The notes under the pieces: model-generated
What the model was told of the DNA's origin: nothing
Databases searched by the model: none
What the model saw: the letters and a program-made list of their open reading frames with translations, nothing else
Assembly (NCBI GenBank): GCA_964600075.1
Contig: CAZRIE010000009.1
Span: forward strand, 13,357-77,356
From: CAZRIE01 sp964600075
Lineage (GTDB): Bacteria > Bacteroidota > Bacteroidia > Flavobacteriales > Flavobacteriaceae
Length of the DNA stretch: 64,000 nt
Direction of reading: 5' to 3'
Translations under genes and position numbers: made by a program
In this document: piece by piece, positions 16,307-24,226 of the stretch
How positions within the stretch are numbered: position 1 is the first letter of the stretch
Layout: the number at the start of each line of letters is the position of its first letter

Positions 16307-18786
16307 TACAGCTTTTTCGCGTTCTTTACTTTTTGAGCCGTTAGGGCAATATCAATAACTTCGTGCATATCGGAAACATAATGAAATGTGAGACCTTTAA
16401 GGTACTCCTTTTTGATTTCCAGGATATCCTTTTCATTATCCTTGCATAAAACTAGCTCTCGAATTCTCGCCCGCTTAGCTGCCAATATTTTTTCCTTGAT
16501 TCCGCCAACGGGGAGCACTTTACCCCTTAGGGTTATTTCTCCGGTCATGGCCAGACTCTTCTTCACCTTCTTTTGTGTAAACAGCGAAACCAAAGAAGTG
16601 AGCATGGTGATACCGGCACTCGGGCCATCTTTGGGAGTAGCACCTTCTGGCACATGAATATGCACATTGTATTTTTCAAAAACCTCTGAATCGATTGCGA
16701 ACCTTTCGGCATTCGATTTGATGTATTCCATGGCAATAGTAGCAGATTCTTTCATTACCTTACCTAAGTTTCCGGTAATGTTCAAAGTACCTTTCCCTTT
16801 CGATAAGATAGATTCGATAAAAAGAATATCGCCACCAACGCTAGTCCAAGCCAAACCAGTGACAACTCCTGCCACGTCATTGTTTTCATATTTATCGCGC
16901 TCCATTCTTGCAGGACCTAAAACTTTTTCCACAATCTCATTGGAAATCTTTATTTCGTACGCTTCTTCAATGGCGATATTTTTAGCCGCATAGCGTACCA
17001 TTTTCGCTATCTGTTTTTCTAAAGAACGCACCCCCGACTCTCTTGTGTAGCCCTCTACAATTTTCTCTAATTGGCGCTTGCCAATTTTCAGGTCTTTCGG
17101 TTTCAATCCGTGCTCTTTCAGCTGCTTGGGCAGTAAATGCCTTTTAGCGATTTCAACTTTTTCTTCGATTGTATACCCTGTAACATTGATAATTTCCATA
17201 CGGTCGCGAAGGGCCGGCTGAATTGTCGAGAGATTATTGGCGGTAGCTATGAACATAACCTTTGAGAGGTCATACCCCATCTCTAAGAAATTATCGTGAA
17301 ACTCGCTGTTCTGTTCAGGATCCAAAACTTCTAACATTGCGGAAGATGGATCGCCCTGATGGCTACTGGCCAATTTATCGATTTCATCAAGAATGAAAAC
17401 AGGGTTAGAAGTGCCTGCTTTTTTAAGGCTCTGTACAATTCTTCCGGGCATTGCACCTATATAGGTCTTCCGATGTCCACGAATCTCGGCTTCATCTCGC
17501 AATCCGCCAAGAGAAATACGCACATACTCTCTACCCAAGGCCTCGGCAACCGATTTTCCCAGAGAAGTTTTACCCACTCCCGGAGGGCCATACAGGCAAA
17601 TAATCGGTGATTTCATGTCGTTTCTAAGTTTGAGAACGGCCAAATATTCAATTATTCTACGTTTGACATCCTCAAGGCCATAATGGTCTCTGTCTAGTAT
17701 CCTCTCAGCCCTTTTCAAATCGAACTTGTCTTTTGAGAAATTGTTCCACGGCAGGTCTAAAAACAGATCAAGATAATTTCTTTGGATGGAGTATTCCGCT
17801 ACCTGCGGGTTCATACGTTGCATTTTCGCCAATTCCTTGTCAAAATGCTCGCCAATACTTTTATTCCATTTTTTATTTTTGGCCTTTTTACGCATTTCAA
17901 ATAGCTCATCATCATGCGAAACCCCGCCGAGCTCTTCTTGAATAGTCTTCATCTGCTGATGTAGAAAGTATTCACGCTGTTGCTGGTCCAAATCACTGCG
18001 TACCTTTGATTGTATATCGTTTTTCAACTCCAATTTCTGGAGTTCAAGGTTCATATACTTTAATGTAGCCAAGGCCCTTTCGCGTAGGCTATTGATCTCT
18101 AAAAGCTCCTGTTTCTCTTTGACCTCGAGATTGAGGTTCGATGAGACAAAATTAATCAAGAAAGAGTTACTTTGAATATTCTTTATAGCAAAAGAAGCCT
18201 CGCTAGGTATATTGGGATTATCACGAATAATCTTAAGGGCCAGCTCTTTTATCGATTCTATAATGGCTAAAAATTCTTGCCCATGCTGATCCGGCCTTTC
18301 TTCATTAGTCTCCCTAACCGTCGCTGTCATATAGGGCTTTTCGGTAAGCACCTCGGCAATTTCGAAACGTTTTTTTCCTTGTAGAATGACCGTAGTATTT
18401 CCGTCGGGCATTTTAAGCACCCGAAGTATTTTCGCAACCGTACCCAAAACATTGATATCGTTTATACCGGGAGTTTCGGTTCCTTCGTCTTTTTGCGAAA
18501 CCACTCCTACTACTTTTGAGCCATTATTTGCGTCTTTGATCAAATTGATCGAAGTATCCCTACCCGCAGTTATAGGAATCACGACACCCGGAAATAAAAC
18601 TGTATTGCGCAATGGTAAAATCGGCAAGGTTTCCGGTAGTATTTCGTTACTCATTTCCTCCTCGTCTTCGGGAGTCAGCAGGGGTATCAGCTCGGCATCT
18701 TCATCGATGGACTGTAACGACATATTGTCAAAATTTGAAAATTTAGAATCTCCCATAGTATCTTTTACGGTCATTCTGTCATTCAA
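16306..18786 (-). CDS. lon: ATP-dependent Lon protease
   Basis: 826 aa. Lon degrades damaged and regulatory proteins in the cytosol. The N-terminal substrate domain starts near residue 50 (LPILPLRNTVLFPG); a coiled region lies near 215-300; Walker A GPPGVGKTS is at about 399-407; Walker B precedes DEIDKL; the Ser-Lys dyad is Ser in KDGPSAG (about 723) and Lys in GGIKEK (about 765). The first 40 residues are an extra acidic extension common in Bacteroidota Lon. It heads a lon-cmk unit. Confidence 0.97.
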   Translation of the reverse strand: MNDRMTVKDTMGDSKFSNFDNMSLQSIDEDAELIPLLTPEDEEEMSNEILPETLPILPLRNTVLFPGVVIPITAGRDTSINLIKDANNGSKVVGVVSQKDEGTETPGINDINVLGTVAKILRVLKMPDGNTTVILQGKKRFEIAEVLTEKPYMTATVRETNEERPDQHGQEFLAIIESIKELALKIIRDNPNIPSEASFAIKNIQSNSFLINFVSSNLNLEVKEKQELLEINSLRERALATLKYMNLELQKLELKNDIQSKVRSDLDQQQREYFLHQQMKTIQEELGGVSHDDELFEMRKKAKNKKWNKSIGEHFDKELAKMQRMNPQVAEYSIQRNYLDLFLDLPWNNFSKDKFDLKRAERILDRDHYGLEDVKRRIIEYLAVLKLRNDMKSPIICLYGPPGVGKTSLGKSVAEALGREYVRISLGGLRDEAEIRGHRKTYIGAMPGRIVQSLKKAGTSNPVFILDEIDKLASSHQGDPSSAMLEVLDPEQNSEFHDNFLEMGYDLSKVMFIATANNLSTIQPALRDRMEIINVTGYTIEEKVEIAKRHLLPKQLKEHGLKPKDLKIGKRQLEKIVEGYTRESGVRSLEKQIAKMVRYAAKNIAIEEAYEIKISNEIVEKVLGPARMERDKYENNDVAGVVTGLAWTSVGGDILFIESILSKGKGTLNITGNLGKVMKESATIAMEYIKSNAERFAIDSEVFEKYNVHIHVPEGATPKDGPSAGITMLTSLVSLFTQKKVKKSLAMTGEITLRGKVLPVGGIKEKILAAKRARIRELVLCKDNEKDILEIKKEYLKGLTFHYVSDMHEVIDIALTAQKVKNAKKL

Positions 18787-18989
18787 TTGACAGAAATCTT
18801 TTGTTAATCAATCTTCTAAAATACTTGAAAAGCACCGTAACCATTATAAAAACACAATGATTGCCTTTTCTATCGCTCCAACATGGACAATTGTTATGCC
18901 ACACCCTCAGAAGCCTTTTGAAATTATTTTATAGCAAGAACTGTAACAATCCATATCTTGGTGCATCTTTAATACAAATCATTTACTTT

Positions 18990-19544
18990 TTGAGCCACAA
19001 AAGGGAACATATTGATACTTTATTGCAATTGTGTCTTATTGGGAAACAAAGCGCACAACTCGAACTATACAATCGCTATTACAAGGCCATGTACAATACG
19101 GCCTTACGCATTGTAAAAAAGAGCGACGAAGCCGAAGATGTGATGCAAGAATCGTTTCTAAACGCGTTTACGAAATTGCACACATTTAAAGCCGAAGTCA
19201 CGTTTGGATCTTGGTTAAAACGCATTGTGATAAACAACAGTATTCAACATTACAGAAAGCAACAAAAAAAGAACGAGGTTGCACTTGAAGATGTATTGTA
19301 CAAGGTCGAAGATAGCGAGGCGGTTGTTTCAGATCAGCATGCGTTTACCGAACTGAAGGCTCAAAAAGTGATGGAAACCATGAAACGGTTAAAAAACAAT
19401 TACCGAGTTTCTTTGACCTTACATCTCATCGAAGGATATGATTATGAGGAAATTAGTGAGATTATGAACATCAGTTATGCAAATTGTAGAACAACAATCT
19501 CTAGAGCCAAAGAAAGTCTAAGAAATAAATTGATACTTGCTTAA
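18990..19544 (+). CDS. ECF-type RNA polymerase sigma factor
   Basis: 184 aa from a TTG start at 18990 (SHKREHIDTLLQLCLIGKQ). An upstream ATG at 18861 is in frame but adds 43 residues with no sigma similarity, so I prefer the TTG. Region 2 is YNRYYKAMYNTALRIV...AEDVMQESFLNAF and region 4 is YEEISEIMNISYANCRTTISRAKESLR. It is first in a four-gene unit with a membrane protein in the usual anti-sigma position and two surface-type proteins. Confidence 0.85.
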   Translation: MSHKREHIDTLLQLCLIGKQSAQLELYNRYYKAMYNTALRIVKKSDEAEDVMQESFLNAFTKLHTFKAEVTFGSWLKRIVINNSIQHYRKQQKKNEVALEDVLYKVEDSEAVVSDQHAFTELKAQKVMETMKRLKNNYRVSLTLHLIEGYDYEEISEIMNISYANCRTTISRAKESLRNKLILA

Positions 19545-19545
19545 T

Positions 19546-20106
19546 ATGGAAAACAAGAATTTAGAAAATCTGTTCGAGAAACTAAAAGGTCAGTTCGATA
19601 TCGAAGCACCTGAAATCGGCCATGAAAACCGTTTCTTGGAAAAATTAAATGCTTCAAATGGGATTGTATCTATCGACAAAAAGAGAAGGTTTTGGCTGAA
19701 ACCGTTATCGATAGCAGCATCAATTTTGATACTATGCTCCGTTGGAATTGGTCTATATCAATCTAATCTCTCCCTTGAAAAACAGGTTGCTCAGATTTCG
19801 CCGGAGGTGTCACGTACTGAGTTCTATTTCGCCAGCCTTATCGAAGAACAGGTCAGTCATCTTCAAAGCGAAAGCAGCCCTGAAACACGACAAATTATCG
19901 ACGATACAATGGTACAGCTCAAAAAGTTGAAAAATAATTATGGGCTACTGGAGAAAGACCTGATAAATGGTGGAAATAGTAAACTTATTCTAAGTGCCAT
20001 GATCACCAACTTTCAAACACGTATAGATCTTTTACAAGATGTTCTCGACAAAATTGAAACTATTAAAAATTTAAAAAATTACGATGATGCAAAAATTACG
20101 ATTTAA
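19546..20106 (+). CDS. Putative anti-sigma factor, single-pass membrane protein
   Basis: 186 aa from the ATG at 19546, one base after the sigma factor stop. The first ~45 residues are charged and presumably cytoplasmic; one transmembrane helix lies at about 51-70 (LSIAASILILCSVGIGLYQ); the rest is a helical periplasmic segment. Domain order and position next to an ECF sigma gene fit an anti-sigma factor. No zinc (ZAS) motif is seen. The last 23 bases overlap the next gene. Confidence 0.65.
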   Translation: MENKNLENLFEKLKGQFDIEAPEIGHENRFLEKLNASNGIVSIDKKRRFWLKPLSIAASILILCSVGIGLYQSNLSLEKQVAQISPEVSRTEFYFASLIEEQVSHLQSESSPETRQIIDDTMVQLKKLKNNYGLLEKDLINGGNSKLILSAMITNFQTRIDLLQDVLDKIETIKNLKNYDDAKITI

Positions 20107-21178
20107 ATATATGGGCATCCTATTTTTCATACTTCCTATGCTGCTTCTGGCACATAACGGAGAACAAAAAGGAAAGTACACCAAAGAGAAAACCATAAAA
20201 AAGGAATTCAATGTCAATGCTGATGTGTTACTCAAAGTTGACAACAGCTATGGAAACCTCAACATTACCTCTTGGAACGAGAACCGTATCCTTATTGAGG
20301 TTCATATAAAGACCAACGGCAACAGTGAGGAAAAAGTTCAACAAAAACTGGACGAGATTTCAGTTGATTTTGAAGCGAGTAACAGTATGGTATCCGCAAG
20401 AACAGATTTCAACGATAATAATAGTAGCTGGGGATGGAATTGGGGCAAGAAAAACAATGTAAACATGCAGATCAACTATACGATCAAACTACCTATAAAA
20501 AGCAATGTCAATCTGAATAATGACTACGGAAGCATTATCCTTGACCGTGTCGATGGCCACGCAAAGATCAACTGCGATTATGGCCGGTTGGACATTGGTG
20601 AACTGCGCGGGCGAAACAACCAATTGAATTTTGATTATACATCAAAATCAACGATAGCTTATATGAACAGTGGTAAAATTTCAGCCGACTACTCCGGATT
20701 CACAATCGAAAAGGCAGGAGACCTGGATATCAATGCCGACTATACCAATTCAACTGTCGGCGAGATGGGCAACTTAAAATATTCAAGTGATTATGGCAAA
20801 ATAGAAATAGGTGAGGCCAAAAACGTTCAAGGTGCAGGAGATTATATTAACGTACAGTTGGGAACGATTCATGGAAATGTCGATATCGTAGCGGACTATG
20901 GCTCCTTAAAAATCGAAAAAATAGCCGAAGACGCCGGTAATATAAAGCTTACAACCGATTACACAGGAATTAAAATCGGCTATGACCCCAACTATCATTT
21001 TAACTTTGAAATTAGAACGTCATATGCAGGGGTCAGCGGAAAAGATGACTTTGAGACCACGATTAGCGAGGAGAAAAACAACAGCAAGTATTACCAGGGA
21101 CACTATGGGTCTGCAAGCAGTGGAAATTCAGTTTCTATCTCTAGCGACTATGGAGGAATATCATTTTATAAAAACTAA
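20084..21178 (+). CDS. Exported DUF4097-like beta-repeat protein
   Basis: 364 aa with an N-terminal signal peptide (hydrophobic residues ~8-23). The mature part is a run of short beta repeats each carrying 'DYG', 'DYT' or 'DYS' (for example NDYGSIILDRV, CDYGRLDIGEL, SDYGKIEIGEA, ADYGSLKIEKI), the pattern of DUF4097/adhesin-like right-handed beta solenoids. Probably at the cell surface or in the periplasm. Function unknown. It overlaps the putative anti-sigma gene and starts at one of two adjacent ATGs (20084 or 20087). Confidence 0.8.
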   Translation: MMQKLRFKYMGILFFILPMLLLAHNGEQKGKYTKEKTIKKEFNVNADVLLKVDNSYGNLNITSWNENRILIEVHIKTNGNSEEKVQQKLDEISVDFEASNSMVSARTDFNDNNSSWGWNWGKKNNVNMQINYTIKLPIKSNVNLNNDYGSIILDRVDGHAKINCDYGRLDIGELRGRNNQLNFDYTSKSTIAYMNSGKISADYSGFTIEKAGDLDINADYTNSTVGEMGNLKYSSDYGKIEIGEAKNVQGAGDYINVQLGTIHGNVDIVADYGSLKIEKIAEDAGNIKLTTDYTGIKIGYDPNYHFNFEIRTSYAGVSGKDDFETTISEEKNNSKYYQGHYGSASSGNSVSISSDYGGISFYKN

Positions 21179-21225
21179 TCATCAACCAGACCCTAAAATA
21201 AATTCAGGGTAATAAAATAAAAATC

Positions 21226-21951
21226 ATGAAAAAATTAGCAACATTAAGTTTAGTATTCGCGTTCACAATATCCTGTTCTGCCCAATGGGGAAAAGGTATT
21301 AAAGGAAACGGTAAAAAGGTGACCATAGATCGGAGCGTTGACAATTACGACGCCCTGGCGGTATCAGGTTGGTTCGATGTAGACCTTGTTGACGGTAAAG
21401 AAGGTGAACTCACCTTGGAAGGCGAAGAAAACTTATTGGAATACATTATTACCGAGGTCGAGAATGGCAAATTGGTCATCAAAGTTAAAAAAGGTGTGAA
21501 TTTGAAACCATCGAGTTGGAACGAAGGTATACGCATTACCGTACCTGTAGAAAGCATAGATGCCGTTAGCATGTCAGGGTCCGGAGATATTGTTGGAAAG
21601 AAAACGATAAAAGCATCGAATTTCAAAACGGAGATGTCCGGATCCGGGGATATTACCTTAGACCTCGATGCAGATTCTATTACTGCCGCAATGTCGGGTT
21701 CAGGAGACATGAACCTCAGTGGAAGTGCAATAAATTTTGAGGCGACAATTTCAGGTTCAGGCGACATCAAAGCCTACGAACTCGAAGCCGATAATGTGGA
21801 AGCTACAATTTCGGGTTCTGCCGACATCAAGGTCACCGCCAAAGAAATGCTGAAAGCTAGAGTTTCGGGCTCAGGGGATATCAGCTATCGGGGCAATCCG
21901 AAAAAAGTGGACACTAAAACTTCTGGGTCGGGAGATATTTCAAAGGGATAA
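21226..21951 (+). CDS. Head GIN domain (DUF2807) lipoprotein-like protein
   Basis: 241 aa. The signal peptide ends FTISC at Cys17, a possible lipobox. Residues ~27-120 form the first strand-rich block; from about 118 a motif MSGSGDI / ISGSGDI / VSGSGDI recurs six times about every 20 residues, typical of the DUF2807 'head GIN' beta-helix family in Bacteroidota. It follows the DYG-repeat protein by 47 bases and ends with a terminator. Likely part of the sigma-controlled envelope unit. Confidence 0.87.
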   Translation: MKKLATLSLVFAFTISCSAQWGKGIKGNGKKVTIDRSVDNYDALAVSGWFDVDLVDGKEGELTLEGEENLLEYIITEVENGKLVIKVKKGVNLKPSSWNEGIRITVPVESIDAVSMSGSGDIVGKKTIKASNFKTEMSGSGDITLDLDADSITAAMSGSGDMNLSGSAINFEATISGSGDIKAYELEADNVEATISGSADIKVTAKEMLKARVSGSGDISYRGNPKKVDTKTSGSGDISKG

Positions 21952-21980
21952 TACATCAAAAAACGAACAACAATCAATCT

Positions 21981-22005
21981 AAGCCTCTTTTTAAGGGGCT
22001 TTTTT
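21981..22005 (+). terminator. Terminator after the sigma/GIN operon
   Basis: Stem AAGCCTCTT (21981-21989) with AAGGGGCTT (21993-22001), one G-U pair, then a T run. It overlaps the end of the convergent MFS gene. Confidence 0.75.
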
Positions 22006-23316
22006 ATTTACCCTTGTCAACAAAAACATCCCGATTAAAAAGAAAAGGCCCAAAAAGATAATAGAATACCGAATGCTTCCCGTTACCTGGGCTACATACC
22101 CGTAACTCAACATTCCGATTACGATACCGATTTTTTCGGATACGTCGTAAAAACTAAAATACGAAGTAGTATCAACAGCACCTTCGGGAATAAGCTTTGA
22201 ATACGTCGACCTTGAAAGCGATTGTATGCCTCCCATTACCAAGCCAACAACTCCTGCGGTTATATAGAATTCCATTGGAATCGTTATGGTATATGCAAAA
22301 ATACAGACCCCTATCCATATTAAGTTTAATACGATCAAAGTGTTAATATTCCCAAAACGAGCGGAACATTTAGAGGTGATAAAAGCCCCGAGAATAGCCA
22401 CAATCTGAATCAATAAAATACTAACAATTAGACCGCTTGTTGAGTCCGTTGTACCCCAATCTAGTTCTTCAATACCAAAATATGTGGCAATCAACATAAT
22501 AGTCTGTACGGCCATACTGTACACAAAGAATGCCCCAAGGTATCTTTTCAAAGGTATGTTGACCTTGATTTTTGCCCATATAAGCTCCAACTCTTTAAAA
22601 CCGTTGAAGAGTATATCTCTGCTGAACGTTTCTTGTTTGTTTCCTTTTGGTAAGTGATAATAAGTGTACTGGCTAAAGCCAATCCACCATAAACCTGTCA
22701 ATACGAAGGAAAGACGGGTAGGTTTGGATGCGTCTTGGAAGCCGAAGGAGTCGAATTTTAAAATCATAGCAAGACAGATCAACAACAAAAGTACACTACC
22801 GATGTAACCGAACGAATATCCTTTCGCACTAATGGCATCTTGTTGTTCGGGAAAAGCGATGTCGGGCAAATACGAATTATAAAATACTATACTTGACCAA
22901 AAGCCGATCAACGCTGTAAAATAACACAATAGTCCGAACCATAAAAACTCCATAGTGAACCAATAGAGACCGATACAAGAAATCGCTCCCAGATAAGAGA
23001 AGAATTTCATGAACACCTTTTTATTTCCCACGTAATCCGCGATACCACTTAAAAAGGGGCTCAATACAGAAACCACTAAAAAAGCTGCTGCAGTGACATA
23101 GCTAATTAGCGTATCGTTATTAAAATCGATGCCCAAAAATTTTATGGTGTCATTTACCACATTACCATTATCGTCTCTGACCAAGGTGAGTGCCCCATAA
23201 AAAATCGGGAAAATGGCAGAGGAAATAACCAAGCTATAAACGGAGTTAGCCCAATCATAAAATGCCCAAGCATTCAACAATTTTTTGCTTCCTTTGGCCA
23301 GTGGTTGTTTGGTCAT
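21991..23316 (-). CDS. MFS transporter, UMF1 (Atg22-like) family
   Basis: 441 aa with about 12 hydrophobic helices. The N-terminus LLNAWAFYDWANSVYSLVI is the family signature of UMF1/Atg22-like transporters; Atg22 is a vacuolar amino-acid exporter in yeast. The middle loop is short and charged. Substrate in bacteria not known. Encoded 65 bases after the M48 protease gene, with a terminator between, so probably a separate transcript. Confidence 0.88.
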   Translation of the reverse strand: MTKQPLAKGSKKLLNAWAFYDWANSVYSLVISSAIFPIFYGALTLVRDDNGNVVNDTIKFLGIDFNNDTLISYVTAAAFLVVSVLSPFLSGIADYVGNKKVFMKFFSYLGAISCIGLYWFTMEFLWFGLLCYFTALIGFWSSIVFYNSYLPDIAFPEQQDAISAKGYSFGYIGSVLLLLICLAMILKFDSFGFQDASKPTRLSFVLTGLWWIGFSQYTYYHLPKGNKQETFSRDILFNGFKELELIWAKIKVNIPLKRYLGAFFVYSMAVQTIMLIATYFGIEELDWGTTDSTSGLIVSILLIQIVAILGAFITSKCSARFGNINTLIVLNLIWIGVCIFAYTITIPMEFYITAGVVGLVMGGIQSLSRSTYSKLIPEGAVDTTSYFSFYDVSEKIGIVIGMLSYGYVAQVTGSIRYSIIFLGLFFLIGMFLLTRVNKKAP

Positions 23317-23326
23317 TTAAAAAATC

Positions 23327-23355
23327 AAAGCCGTTCACAGGATATGAACGGCTTT
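23327..23355 (-). terminator. Terminator after the M48 protease gene
   Basis: An 11-bp perfect stem (23327-23337 with 23345-23355) and a 7-base loop. On the minus strand it is followed by GATTTTTT. It separates the M48 gene from the MFS gene. Confidence 0.85.
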
Positions 23356-23381
23356 AAATATACGGTTATTGAAAGAAATTT

Positions 23382-24191
23382 TTATTCAAAAGTAGTAACT
23401 CCAAACTTCTTGGCTTCGGCCTTTGCCGATGGAGCCCAAGCAGTAAGATTAGCTATACGAGTGTCGTTAGAGGGGTGTGTGCTCATAAACTCCGGTGGTG
23501 CTTCGCCACCACTATTGGCCTTCATCCGTTTCCATAATTCGGCAGCCTCCACAGGGTCATAACCTGCAATGGCCATTATCTGTAAACCGATGCGATCCGC
23601 CTCGGTCTCATGGCTTCTACCGAACGGCAACATAATGCCCACCGTCGAACCCAAACCATAGGCTTGATTAAAAATATTTCTATTTTGCGGATCTTGTATT
23701 GCAACATTACCGGCAACTGCGCCAAGCTGTTGCAGTGTACCTGCACTCATACGTTGGGCACCGTGATCCGCCAGGGCATGCGCCACTTCATGGCCCATAA
23801 CCACCGCAACACCTCGTTCTGTTTGGGTGATGGGGAGTATGCCCGTATAGAATACGATTTTGCCACCCGGCATACACCAAGCGTTGACGGTTTTATCATT
23901 TACCAGGTTGTATTCCCATTTATAATCCTTTAAATAGCCTGCATAGCCATTGGCCGTTAGCCATCGTTCCGCAGCAGAAGATATACGTTGTCCTACCTTA
24001 GTTATCATCTTGGCCTCGGGAGTGTTTTCGACCACATTGTTCTCGGTCAAAAACTGATCATACTGTGCAAAAGCCATCGGAAAAACTTGACTGTTCGGAT
24101 AAAAGTTCAAGACCTTCTTACCGGTAAATGGATTTACCTTACAGGCGGAAACGCCTATAAAAAGGGAAAGTATTAATATTATTTTTCTCAT
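23382..24191 (-). CDS. M48-family metalloprotease lipoprotein
   Basis: 269 aa. The lipobox places the lipidated Cys at 17 (IGVSAC). The zinc motif is His134-Glu135-x-x-His138 in GHEVAHAL; a third ligand lies in SHETEADRIG at about 192-195. The architecture resembles short LoiP/YcaL-type M48 lipoproteases that act on outer-membrane protein quality control; that role is inferred. Confidence 0.9.
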   Translation of the reverse strand: MRKIILILSLFIGVSACKVNPFTGKKVLNFYPNSQVFPMAFAQYDQFLTENNVVENTPEAKMITKVGQRISSAAERWLTANGYAGYLKDYKWEYNLVNDKTVNAWCMPGGKIVFYTGILPITQTERGVAVVMGHEVAHALADHGAQRMSAGTLQQLGAVAGNVAIQDPQNRNIFNQAYGLGSTVGIMLPFGRSHETEADRIGLQIMAIAGYDPVEAAELWKRMKANSGGEAPPEFMSTHPSNDTRIANLTAWAPSAKAEAKKFGVTTFE

Positions 24192-24226
24192 AATAGGACT
24201 CTTTGTATCTAAAAAAGTGCAAAAAA

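Noticed and set aside
18861..18989. Longer N-terminus for the first ECF sigma factor
   Set aside because: The extra 43 residues are unlike sigma region 2 and overlap the probable promoter region; the TTG at 18990 fits the family length.
21345..21770. 141-codon minus-strand ORF with regular PEPDI repeats
   Set aside because: It is the exact antisense of the SGSGDI repeats of the GIN-domain gene; the periodicity is mirrored, not independent.
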